Shown here: piece after piece, positions 53,841 to 64,000 of the stretch | Numbering within the stretch: position 1 is the stretch's first letter | Layout of the letters: the number at the start of each line of letters is the position of its first letter | Translations under genes and position numbers: made by a program | Assembly (NCBI RefSeq): GCF_030864355.1 | Contig: NC_083397.1 | Location: forward strand, 2,852,001 to 2,916,000 | Length of the DNA stretch: 64,000 nt | Reading direction: 5' to 3' | Source of the DNA: Cutaneotrichosporon cavernicola | Lineage: Eukaryota > Basidiomycota > Tremellomycetes > Trichosporonales > Trichosporonaceae | Notes under the pieces: generated by a model | Told to the model about the DNA's origin: nothing | Seen by the model: the letters and a program-made list of their open reading frames with translations, nothing else | The model's database searches: none

Positions 53841-55619
53841 ATGAGTTTCTCCTACGACGCAAAGGATGAGAAGGGCATTGGCACACCAATTCACGAGGAG
53901 GTCCAGCCCGTCCGCGCGGTCGAGTATGAGCTCGGCCACACAGGTCAAGGCAAGACGACAATTCGCACCATGAAGCCTCGTCACATTCAGCTCATCGGTA
54001 TCGGCGGTGCTATTGGTACCGGTCTCTTCGTGAGTGTGTTAGTGAACATGGCTGACATAAGGTCGGAACGGGTACATCGCTGTCAAATGCCGGCCCGCTG
54101 TCGCTCGTCCTCGGTTACGCGATTTATGGTTGCCTCGTACTCGCAACGTTCAACGCGATGGGCGAAATGACTTCCTACCTTCCGGTCGACGGCTCGATTC
54201 TTGTCTTTGCGTCTCGCTTCGTCGATCCCAGTTACGGGTTTGCGATGGCCTGGTTGTGTTTCTGGAACAACTCGATCACCGTCGCAGCAGAGGCAACAGC
54301 CATTGCATCGATCATCAAGTTCTGGAATGAGGACGTCAACTCTGGTGTCTGGTGCGCCGTCTTTGTCGTCTCCATCCTCATGATCAACATGTGGGGATCG
54401 CGGTACTTTGGCGAGGCCGAGTTCTGGTTCTCGACCTTCAAGGTCCTGCTTGTCTTCATCATCATGTTCTTCACATTTATCACCATGCTCGGAGGTAACC
54501 CCCAAGGGGACCGCTACGGCTTCCGCTACTGGAAGGACCCGGGCGTCATGCGCGAGTACCTCGTTCCCGGCAACTTGGGTCGCTTCCTCGGATTCTGGTC
54601 CGTCTTCATCCAGGCTGCCTTTGCCTACGGTGGCCCCGACATGATTGCCATGACTGCCGGTGAGGCACGCTACCCCCGCCGCGTCCTTCCCAACGTCTTC
54701 AACCGTGTCATTTTCCGTCTCCTCTTCTTCTACATCGGTGGCACCTTCTGCATCGGCACCCTTGTAAGTCGTACCGGATTTAAAAATTGCTCAATGCTCA
54801 CACTCACAGGTTCCTTACACCGACCCCAACCTCACTGGTAACGGCGGTAAGGGCACCCCGCCCATTGTTATCGGTGCGGACCGCCTCAATGTCCCCGTCC
54901 TCCCCCACATTATCAACGCAATCATTCTCACCTCGGCCTGGTCGGCCGGCTGCTGCCTCACCTTCACCGCCTCGCGCAACCTCTACGCCGCGGCGATCAA
55001 CGGTCACGCTCCCCGCCTCTTCCTCAAGTCGTTCCGTGGCGGTGAGTACTTGTCTCACCAGGTCTTTTGTTCAGTGCTAACCTCAGTCCCCATCAACTCT
55101 ATCATCGCCGTCGTCATTGTGTCCTGCCTGTCATTCATGACTGTGAGCGACAAGGCCATCTCCGTCTTCACTTGGATCACCAACGTTCTCGGCGGCATGT
55201 GGATTCTCAACCTCTGGCTCCAGAACGTGCTCTACCTCCGCTTCCGCGCAGGTTGCGACGCACAGGGTATCGACCGCTCAACGTTCCCCTACAGGCGCCG
55301 TGGCCAAAGGCTGATGAGCTGGATCTGCGTTGTCGCGTACGGCATCATCTTCCTCACCAACGGCTTCAAGGTCTTCATGAAGGGACGTTGGAACATTGCC
55401 GACTTCCTCTTCGCATACCTTGTCCTCGGCCTCTTTATTGCCCTTTTCCTTATTCACAAGACTTGGTCCGTCCTCAAGAACGGCGGCAAGTGGCGCTGGC
55501 TCCGCGGCGAGGAGATGGACTTTACCGCCGGCAAGAAGGAGATTGACGAGGACGAGAAGACGTACCCCGTGGTCGGGAACTCGCGCGGTGCCCGGTTCGA
55601 GCGCTGGCTCTGGGGCTAG
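53841..55619 (+). CDS. amino-acid permease (YAT family)
   Basis: Exons 53841..54029, 54062..54763, 54810..55041 and 55087..55619 give 551 residues. The motif R-H-I-Q-L-I-G-I-G-G-A-I-G-T-G-L-F opens TM1, split by intron 1 just before V-G-T-G. G-E-M-T-S-Y-L-P-V, A-F-A-Y-G-G-P-D-M and E-A-R-Y-P-R follow, and the C-terminal half has F-T-W-I-T-N. This is the fungal Gap1/Dip5/Put4 group of plasma-membrane proton symporters for amino acids. Specificity is not readable. N-terminal lysines next to acidic residues would suit ubiquitin-driven endocytosis. Confidence 0.92.
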
Positions 55620-56537
55620 ACGGTTCGTCCAGGGGCTTTGGGAGAATGCAGAGAGTTGTGGTATAGCGGCATTATGCTTGGTTGTGGAATGGTCTTTAGT
55701 ACTACATGAATGTTATGTTAGCGGAAATTGTTCCATGTCGCGGTGTGTAAATGTAATACCGCCGGTTGAGCATGAGTGAGTGAGAGTGGTTTCGGACCCG
55801 AAGTGAGTGAGAGTGATCTCGGACCCGATGGCTTCCACTTGGGCGTCGTGTGAACAGCAGTAGACATTCAGACATTTCTGTCGTTGCGATTCGAGTTGTA
55901 CACCCAGTCAGGGGGATCGGAAGCGAGGCCAGGGCGTAGTGCAGGGTGCAGTTGAACAACCGTCTCTGAGACATCTCTCCAAGACAGCATGCCTCGAGAA
56001 CAGTGGTGCTGATTCAACGAGTTGAATGTCGCAGCTCTCCCCACCCAACCCCCATACACAGGAGAAAGCAGGCGCCTGCTTGATAGGGTCTGGTGGGCCG
56101 ATGTAACTCACCTAGGCCAAAGCCCACTGAGACGCTCTCCCGGCCGCGATCGGTTGAGCGTTTTATGTTCTGCAGGAATTAACAGGAACACGACGGCGAT
56201 GGACCATCCCTTTTAACAACGCGGAGAGAAACAGTCAACTCCGTTCACCAACTCGGTTTCCCTCCAGGTACATGAGTAATCATGACTAGATTAACGGAGT
56301 GATGAAACATCTCCGGTTAACCTTGGTCGTTGGAGTATGTATCAACTTGAATCCGGTCAAGAATGGGTTAAAGCTCCGTTTCACGGTCGAGTCAACCTCA
56401 ATCACGCGAGGAACAGGTCCTCCTGCAGTGTGTATTCTCTTGGCATTCTGTCAACCGACAGCTTCCGTCATTGGAGTCGTATAACTGTCCATCCTCAACA
56501 CCATGCTCTCTCTCGCCACTCATTCTCTCCATTCATA
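55620..56537. other. intergenic, no gene seen
   Basis: Between permease and ABC exporter on the same strand. A short duplication (gagtgagagtg-t-tcggacccga) lies at about 55770-55830. The last 100 bp before the ABC start are CT-rich (ccatcctcaacaccatgctctctctcgcc). Confidence 0.5.
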
Positions 56538-59500
56538 ATGGACATATCCATACACGAAACTCGCTCTCCAGATACAAGTCAACAAGTTGACGACAAGGTG
56601 CCGGTACCCGCCAACGAGTCCAACGAGTCGTCCATCGCCTTTGGAACAGAGAAGCAGTCGGCCGAACCCGTGCCAGAGAAGGCTGGTAAGAAGAGGAGAT
56701 GGTTCAGCAAGAGCGTCAAGGACACAACCAAGGACGAGGATGAGGATGACAAGCCGCCACCCATCAAGCCTGTCAGCCTCGTGTCGCTGTTCCGCTTCGC
56801 GACGCGCACCGAGCTCATTCTCCAATTCTTCGGCCTGGCCATCGCAGCGGGTGCGGGAGCCGCATTGCCGTGTATGACACTCGTGTTCGGCCAGCTCGTC
56901 ACGCTCTTCACCGACTTTGGCACTGTCGCGCGCCAGATCGCCCAGGAGGGCCTCACGCCCGCGACGGCGGCTGCGCTCGAAATCGCCAAGCGCAATCTCA
57001 AGAAGGAAGTTGGCAACTGCGCCCTGTACCTCATGGCGATGGGACTGGGCATGTTCATCCTCACATACACATACATGGTCATCTGGAACTACACGAGCGA
57101 GGCGCAAAGCAAGCGTCTCCGCGAATCGTACCTGCGCGCAGTGCTGCGTCAGGAGGTGAGCCCTAAGCAAGGCGCCGCTCACACCAGATCGCGTGGTTTG
57201 ACGACATGGGCGCGGGCGAGATCGCGAGCCGTATCCAGACCGACTGCCACCTCGTGCAGATATCCATCTCGGAGAAGATGGGCATCACTGTACAGCACTT
57301 TTCGACATTCATTGCCGGTTTCGTCGTCGCCTACGCCCGCAACCCCCGCCTCGCCGGTATCCTAACCACCTCGTTCCCCGTCATCATTCTGTCGGGTGGT
57401 ATTAGTGCGTCTCTTCATTGTGCGCGGCTGACCTCTAGTGGGATACTATGAGACCAAGGCACAGACCAAGTGCCTCGGATACATTGCCAAGGCCGGCAGC
57501 GTCGTCGAAGAGGTCGTTAGCTCCATCCGCACCGTCAAGGCGTTTGCAAGCGGGCCGTACCTGGGCAAACGATTCAATGCTGAGATTGGCGCGAGCCGTG
57601 ACGCGGGTGTAAATGGCGCGGCACCACAGTCTGCCGGCCTGGGCCTTATGTGTGAGTGGGCAGAGGCGTCCTTGGGTTGGAGCTGACGTCAGTCTTCACT
57701 GTTTACGCTGCGTACGCTTTGGCATTCGCGTACGGAGGCCGCATGGTCGAGCAGGGGGCCGCCAACAGTGGCGAGGTCATCAATGTCGTCATGGCAATCC
57801 TCATCGGCGCATTCTCCATCGCCATGGTCGCCCCCGAACTGCAGAGCATCAGCAAAGGGCGGGCGGCCGCGACGAAGCTGTTCGAGACGATCGACCGCGA
57901 CCCGACCATCGACTCGGCGGACCCCGGGGGCCTGCGTCCCGACAAGGTCGTCGGCGACATTGCCTTTGAGAACCTCGTGTTCCACTACCCGTCTCGACCA
58001 AACGTACCAGTGCTCAAGGGGTTGTCTACTGTCTTTGGCTCTGGCGACACGTGCGCGCTCGTCGGCGCGAGCGGTAGCGGCAAGAGCACGGTCATTCAGT
58101 TGCTGGAACGGTTCTATGATCCAGTCGGTGGCCGCATCACACTCGACGGCATCGACATCCGCGAGCTCAACCTCAAGTGGCTGCGACAGCAGATGGGCTA
58201 CGTCGCACAGGAGCCGGTGCTGTTCGCAACCAGCCTCCGTGGCAACGTTGAACACGGCCTCATCGGGAGCCGGTGGGAGAATGCGCCGGACGCCGAGCGC
58301 CTCGCACTGGTCAAAAAGGCGTGTGAGGCCGCGAATGCCGACTCGTTCATCTCCAAGCTGCCGGACGGGTACGACACGCACGTCGGCGAGCGGGGCATGC
58401 TCCTCTCCGGTGGGCAGAAGCAGCGCGTGGCCATTGCTCGCGCAATCGTGTCCGACCCGCGTATCCTGCTTCTCGACGAGGCCACGAGCGCGCTTGACGG
58501 CCATTCGGAGCGTGTCGTCCAGGATGCGCTCGAGAAGGCTAGTGTCGGTCGCACTACCATCGTCATTGCCCACCGCCTCGCAACAGTCAAGGACGCGGAT
58601 AGGATTATCGTCATGGGCGCCGGCAAAATCGTTGAAAAGGGCACACACAACTCTCTCCTTGAAGACACGGACGGCGCCTACTACAAGCTTGTGCAGAACC
58701 AGCAGCTGCAGCAGAAGGCGGCCGACAAGGCTGCCGATGAGTTGGACTCGGAGAGCGACGGTGAAGACCTGAACCCGCTCCAGCGGCATATTTCGCCGGA
58801 GCTGTATCGCCAACACACGCACGGCAACCGCTCGCTGGCGTCGCTCGCCCTCGAGCAGCGGCGCATTGACGTCACCGCGTACTCGGCGCCGTACGACAAG
58901 GCCGGGTTCTTCCCGCTCTTCTGGCGCCTCCTCCGGGTCAACCGCAAGCACTGGGTGTGGTACATCCCTGGCATCATTGGCGCCGTCGCAGCCGGTATGG
59001 TGTATCCCGCCATGTCGATCCTGTTCGGCAAGACGATCGCGGACTTTGAGTTGCCGCGCGAGTCAATCAGGCCTGCGCTCGACCGCAAGGGTCTGTGGTT
59101 CTTCATCATCGCCCTCCTCTCCGGCATCGCCATGTTCTTCAACTACTGGTCCTTTTCGCGTACCGGGTGGGAGCTTGCGAGCACGCTGCGAACACGCCTC
59201 TTCACAGCGGTCACGAGACACGACGTCGAATGGTTTGACGAGGAGGAGCACGCGACGGGCACGGTGACGAGCGACATCTCGGACCGACCGCAGAAGATCC
59301 AGGGCTTATTCGGCGTAACCCTCGGCAGTATCCTCCAGGCGGCGATCACACTGTTCGGAGGCATCATCGTCGGTTTGTGCTACGGCCCGTTGCTGTCACT
59401 CATCGGCATCGCGTGCATTCCCCTCATCATCGGGAGCGGGTACATCCGCTTGCGCGTTGTCGTGCTCAAGGAGGAGAAGACGAAGAAGTGGCACGCCGGT

Positions 59501-60676
59501 AGCGCGCAGCTCGCGTCCGAGGCCGCGGCTAGCGTCCGAACTGTTGCGTCGCTCACGCGCGAGGACGATGTCGAGGCCATCTACGCGCGCTCGCTCGAGG
59601 AGCCAATGGCGATCAGCATACGCACTGCGTACGGTTCGCAGGCGCTCTTCGCGGCGAGCCAGGGCATCACCTTCCTCGTCGTGGGGCTCGTGTTTTACAT
59701 TGGCGCCATCTGGATCATTGACGGCAAGTACGACACTGAGACTTTCTTCATCTCCCTGAACGCGGTCATCTTCGCGGCGATCGAGGCTGGCGATATCTTC
59801 CAATTCGTACCGGATGCTAGCAAGGCCAACTCGGCGGCCCGCAGCGTCTTCCGGATCCTCGACAACGTGCCTGAGGTCGACGCCGACTCGGACGAGGGCA
59901 TCAAGCTCGACCCGGCGTCGGTGCAGGGCGCCGTGGCATTCCACCATGTGCACTTCCGCTACCCAAGCAGGCCAGGTGTACGTGTGTTGCGCAAGCTGTC
60001 TCTCGAGATCCCGGCGGGCAAGTACGTTGCTCTCGTCGGGCCATCGGGCTGCGGGAAAAGTACAACAATCCAGCTCATCGAGCGGTTCTACGACCCACAG
60101 GCTGGCAGCGTCACGCTCGACGGGCACGACCTTCGCACGCTCAACGTGCGCGACATGCGGTCTCACATTGCCCTCGTGTCCCAGGAGCCGACGCTGTACG
60201 ACGGCAGTGTGCGGTTCAACGTTGCTCTTGGTGCGGTGGACCCCTCCTCCGTCACAGAAGAGCAAGTCGTCTCAGCTTGCAAGGACGCCAACATCTACGA
60301 CTTCATCATGAGTCTGCCCGACGGGTTTGACACACCTGTCGGCGGCAAGGGCTCGCAACTGAGCGGCGGGCAGAAGCAGCGCATTGCGATTGCGCGCGCC
60401 CTTGTACGCAACCCCAAAGTTTTGTTGCTGGACGAGGCTACAGCCGCACTAGACAGTACGTCGGAGCGTGTGGTTCAGGCTGCACTGGATAACGCCGCGC
60501 GCGGGCGGACGACGGTCGCGATTGCGCATCGCCTCAGCACGATCCAGAACGCCGACATGATCTACTTTATTCAGGATGGGGCGGTGATTGAGCGCGGCAC
60601 GCACGACCAACTGATCGCAAGGGGTGGCGCGTACGCCGACCTCGTGCAGATGCAGGTGCTGAGCCGGGTGCATTAG
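56538..60676 (+). CDS. full-size ABCB multidrug exporter
   Basis: Exons 56538..57155, 57188..57404, 57439..57651 and 57693..60676 give 1343 residues in the layout TMD-NBD-TMD-NBD. The first nucleotide-binding domain has Walker A GASGSGKST at about 474, LSGGQKQR and LLLDEATSALD. The second has GPSGCGKST at about 1132, LSGGQKQR and LLLDEATAALD. All catalytic residues for both ATP sites are present. The N-terminal 80 residues are charged and cytosolic. It belongs with yeast Ste6 and fungal Mdr1-type P-glycoproteins, which export lipophilic compounds, including drugs, or peptides across the plasma membrane. Introns fall only in the first half. Confidence 0.95.
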
Positions 60677-61021
60677 GGGACAACACTCCTCGTGCAGATG
60701 CAGCTGCAGGACGCGGCCATCACCACTCTCCCTCCACTCTCCCTCCCCACTCTCCCTCCCCACTCTCCCTCCCCTATAGATTTACCCCACTGCATAATTG
60801 TGACTGTATGAATATCCACTCTGCCAGTGTACTTGTGCTAAGCGGGATGGTTGACACATGTGCTTTCGGCGGCCGCTTATGATTGCAAGGATTGGGTGCC
60901 TGACACGGTCTATGCGGGCACTTTCGACTGACTTGAACTCGCGCCATTCTTTCAACACCTAACACTCTTTATCAACACTCGGTCCCAGACTCATCGCCAC
61001 ACCCACACTCTTTACGATACG
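60677..61021. other. gap with a CT-rich repeat
   Basis: Just after the ABC stop, ctccctcc(c)cact repeats three to four times (60722-60776). No gene is supported. Confidence 0.6.
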
Positions 61022-62050
61022 ATGCCGCCCAACCCTCCCACCCTCTCGTACTTTACGCGCCTCTCCCCGAGCGTATATTACCTCCCCCGGCCACCACCCA
61101 CGACGCTCCCTCCTCTCCCGCCTCTCCCCTCTCCCGCGTCCACACCCGCCCTCGCCACGCCTGCCACCCCCGCGCCCCGCCTCGTCGTCCTCGCCACGTG
61201 GATGGGCGCCCAACCAGCCCACATGGACAAGTACATTGAGCCGTACCGCCGCCTGTTCCCGTCGTCGCCCATCCTTGTCCTCCGCTCAGAGCCCGGCGAC
61301 TGGCTCGTACCGTGGAAGAAACCTGACATGAGTCCCGGTGCGGACGTGGTGCGCTCTCTGTTCCCCGAGATCGCTGCGGGGTCCCAACCCAACCCCTCCC
61401 CAAGCACCCCCTCGCTGCACGAAAGCCAAACCACCGCCTCGTTACACGAAAGCAAGAGCCGACCAGAACTCGTCATCCAAGTGTGGTCAAATGGGGGCTC
61501 GGCCTCGCTCGCGCGACTGCGCCAATCTCTCGGCCCCAGCATCCTTCCTCCCTTCACATTAGTGCTGGATAGCACGCCGTCCCAGTTCTCCTACAGCGGC
61601 ACATACACGGCCTTTTCTCTGGTCGCGCCGAGAAAGTGGAGATGGATCCTGCGTCCGTTCCTACACGGTCTCGTGGCGTGGTTCTGGCTCCTCACTTTCC
61701 TGCGGTCGGCTTTGGATTTCCGATCAAGAAGCAAATCGAGAAAATACGGACCCCTAGCCCTGTTGGCTGCATCGCACAATACGCGGGAATTGCAACTGGT
61801 CGAAGCGCGAAGGACGTACATCTACTCGAAAGAGGACGCGCTTATTCCTTACAAGGATGTGGAAGAGCATGCGGAGGATGCGGAGAAGAAGGGGTTCAAG
61901 GTCCGGATGGAGGAGTTTGTGGGGACGGCACATGTCGCACATGCGCGTAAGGAGGGGGAGAGGTATTGGGAGGTGGTGAGGGAGACTTGGGAGGGGGTGC
62001 CGTTCGCTGGAGCGAGGGAGGGGGAGGGGGAGGGGAAGCAGGAGGCATAG
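61022..62050 (+). CDS. DUF829/TMEM53-family alpha/beta-hydrolase-like protein
   Basis: A single exon of 342 residues. After a Pro-rich stretch (~residues 20-50) comes V-V-L-A-T-W-M-G-A-Q and Y-R-R-L-F-P, the usual first strands of the family. S-N-G-G stands at the nucleophile elbow, F-T-L-V-L-D-S-T-P follows, then a hydrophobic helix, and the C-terminal Y-I-Y-S-K-E-D-A-L-I-P-Y and A-H-V-A-H matching the catalytic Asp and His region. TMEM53 sits in nuclear or ER membranes in animals; fungal members include PaxU. The enzymatic role is unknown. Confidence 0.82.
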   Translation: MPPNPPTLSYFTRLSPSVYYLPRPPPTTLPPLPPLPSPASTPALATPATPAPRLVVLATWMGAQPAHMDKYIEPYRRLFPSSPILVLRSEPGDWLVPWKKPDMSPGADVVRSLFPEIAAGSQPNPSPSTPSLHESQTTASLHESKSRPELVIQVWSNGGSASLARLRQSLGPSILPPFTLVLDSTPSQFSYSGTYTAFSLVAPRKWRWILRPFLHGLVAWFWLLTFLRSALDFRSRSKSRKYGPLALLAASHNTRELQLVEARRTYIYSKEDALIPYKDVEEHAEDAEKKGFKVRMEEFVGTAHVAHARKEGERYWEVVRETWEGVPFAGAREGEGEGKQEA

Positions 62051-62559
62051 AGAGCCGACGATCAGAACGGCTTAGATTCGACCAGACATAATCTAGAACA
62101 TAGAAGCGGAATACAAAGCTATCCGAAGCATCTTGGTGCGCAAAGGGCGCGTCTCACTGATAGCCATGTGGGCATGAACACCGAGCAAGAAGCCGCGACC
62201 TGAGCTCGGTGTTCGCGACGTGGCGCCGACGCCGTTGAAGGACGTGGGTGTGCACGAGCCCGCGGGGTGCGCGGAGATTGCGGGTAAAGGGTGTGAGGAC
62301 AGCAACCGGGCAGTCGGCGCTTCTCCGGGCGTACCTAGCTGTGGATGACGGTTTGTGTCGATTGTTCTAACGATGCCTCGTGGTGCAAGGTTTGTCTCAC
62401 CTTTTTCCCCACTGGGTGGGCAGTTTGCCGGCCTTGTCCGCCGGTTCTTGGTGGTTGCCGAATTCCGACCAGGCAATTACCGGCATGCCACCCCACAATC
62501 GTCCATGCAATATATACATCACCACGAGCAAACTCACCTTCACCCACCCACACTCCACC
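62051..62559. other. intergenic, no gene seen
   Basis: Promoter side of the nitronate monooxygenase gene. It ends in a CA-rich leader (accttcacccacccacactccacc) before the ATG. Confidence 0.55.
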
Positions 62560-63734
62560 ATGGCCAAGTTGAACACTCCTATGACCGAGCTCTGTGCGTC
62601 CCATTCCATCCAGCGCTAACCCCAGTCGGCGTCCAGCACCCGATCATGCTCGCGGGCATGTCGGTTGCCGCGGGCCCCAAGCTCGCAGCCGCCGTCACCA
62701 ACGCCGGCGGTCTCGGTGTCATTGGCGGTGTCCGCGCTACACCAAAGTACCTCCGCAGCCAGATCCACGAGATTAAGAAACACCTCTCCGACCCCAACGG
62801 CGCCTTTGGAGTCGACCTTCTCTTGCCCCAGCTCGGCGGCAGTGCTCGCAAGACGAACAAGGACTACACGAATGGCCAGCTGGATGACCTCATCTCGGTG
62901 GTTATCGAGGAGGGAGCAAAGCTCTTCGTTTCCGCAGTCGGCGTGCCGCCCAAAGAGGTTGTGGACCGGCTGCACAAGCATGGCATTGTGGTCATGAACG
63001 TGAGTCTGGGTCTGGGTCTTGGGTCTGACCATTCCACTCACCCACCACCCACCCTCCCGGCTCCTCGCTTCGCTCGGAGCTAACCCCAGATGGTCGGCCA
63101 CCCCAAGCACGTTCCCAAGGCGCTCGCCGTCGGCGTCGACATCATCTGCGCCCAGGGCGGCGAGGGCGGCGGCCACACCGGCGACGTCCCCTTCTCGATT
63201 CTCATCCCCGCCTGCGTCGACGCATGCAAGGGCAAGACCTCGCCTCTGACCGGCAAGCCTATCATGGTCATTGCCGCTGGCGGTATTGCCGACGGCCGCG
63301 GCCTCGCCGCGTCGCTCATGTACGGTGCGGATGGTGTGTGGGTCGGCACGCGTTTCGTGGCTTCCGTCGAAGCCGGCGCGCCCCCCAAACACAAGGAGTC
63401 CGTCCTCACCGCCGGGTTCGGAGACGCCCGCCGCACCCTCATCTACTCGGGCCGCCCCATGCGTGTCCGCTACACAGACTACGTCAAGGACTGGGAGGAG
63501 AACCGCCAGGAGGAGATCAAGCTGCTTACGGAGCAAGGCATCATCCCGCACGAGGACCATATGGCCAAGCACCCAGAGACCGGCGCAAAGGGTCTCAAAT
63601 TTTTGATGGGGGATGTCGCCAGTGTGATTGACTCTGTCAAGAGTGCGAAGGATATCGTCGACGAGATGGTGACGACGGCAGTGAGGTGTATCCAGGTCGG
63701 AGTGGCGGACATCAGTGGTAGGGCTCGTCTGTAG
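62560..63734 (+). CDS. nitronate monooxygenase (2-nitropropane dioxygenase-like)
   Basis: Exons 62560..62593, 62626..62999 and 63090..63734 give 350 residues; introns end GCTAACCCCAG in both cases. H-P-I-M-L-A-G-M-S at the start, N-A-G-G-L-G-V-I-G, A-Q-G-G-E-G-G-G-H-T-G, A-A-G-G-I-A-D-G-R and G-A-D-G-V-W-V-G-T-R-F are the FMN-binding and catalytic motifs of the family, with the catalytic histidine in GGGHTG. The enzyme oxidises alkyl nitronates, such as propionate 3-nitronate, to carbonyl compounds and nitrite, thought to detoxify plant nitro compounds. No organelle signal is seen. Confidence 0.92.
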
Positions 63735-64000
63735 TGGAGAGGGATTTGATGTAGGACAAGGAGCAGACATGCATTCGCTAGCACTATCTCTGCGGAATAT
63801 TAATTATATATTCTTCTGGGTGACCGGAGAACCAGAAAGGCGTTCGGAATCCTCGAGCTGGTCGAAGTGGATGGTGTTCGCATTTGAGTCGATCACGTGC
63901 CGCCACACACCTCCACCCCACCTCCACCACCTCCACCAGTGACTCACCGCTCAATCTTCCATCTCCCATCTCCCATCCATCTTGAAAGCATGCTCTTCCA
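63735..64000. other. right edge, no gene seen
   Basis: Only 3' flank; a CACCTCCAC repeat at 63905-63940. A gene could begin beyond the window. Confidence 0.5.

Noticed and set aside
57689..58951. 420-codon minus-strand open frame
   Set aside because: It is antisense to the ABC exporter, whose motifs are unmistakable; a shadow of GC-rich codon use.

Overview
The window is nuclear DNA of a fungus. Most genes carry several short introns (about 30-90 nt) with GT donors and 3' ends of the form CTAAC or CTGAC followed a few bases later by CAG. All three tRNA genes have an intron after anticodon position 37. The gene content (Zn2Cys6 regulators, MFS permeases, Mia40, VPS62-type protein, single-codon first exons) points to a basidiomycete yeast. 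My inference is Tremellomycetes, probably Trichosporonales; species cannot be read from the sequence. I rebuilt the gene models by hand from GT-AG splice sites and reading-frame phase, so an intron is trusted when phase, splice signal and family similarity agree.

Layout. 0-9.9 kb: a kinase-like protein, tRNA-Tyr, two paralogous genes of an unrecognised cysteine-motif family separated by 3.9 kb of gene-poor DNA, and a 206-residue protein of uncertain family. 11-15 kb: an HxxxD acyltransferase with a 39-bp repeat insert and an apparent frameshift, then a sugar porter. 15.8-22.7 kb: housekeeping genes, namely a VPS62-type protein, the mitochondrial intermembrane-space oxidoreductase Mia40, a Cys/Met-metabolism PLP enzyme and a mitochondrial-carrier-like protein.

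23.5-44.4 kb: tRNA-Ser and then a dense run of catabolic genes. In order these are a fold-type II PLP ammonia-lyase, a class II aldolase/adducin protein, an AMP-forming acyl-CoA ligase, a decayed GH1 beta-glucosidase relic, a zinc alcohol dehydrogenase, a Dal5-type permease, a monocarboxylate-type permease, a regulator with two Zn2Cys6 domains, a cytochrome P450, an MDR oxidoreductase and a second Zn2Cys6 regulator. Three divergent pairs (lyase/aldolase, dehydrogenase/permease, permease/regulator) share promoters. This looks like a regulated catabolic neighbourhood, but the substrate is unknown.

44.7-64 kb: tRNA-Lys, a maltose-type sugar permease divergent from a third Zn2Cys6 regulator, an unrecognised 335-residue protein, 2.6 kb of repeat-bearing DNA without genes, an amino-acid permease, a full-size ABCB exporter, a DUF829/TMEM53-type protein and a nitronate monooxygenase.

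The most unusual items are the tandem Zn2Cys6 regulator, the start codons split off as three-base first exons, a 13-nt microexon, the very short branch-point to 3' splice site spacing, and the small cysteine-motif gene family.
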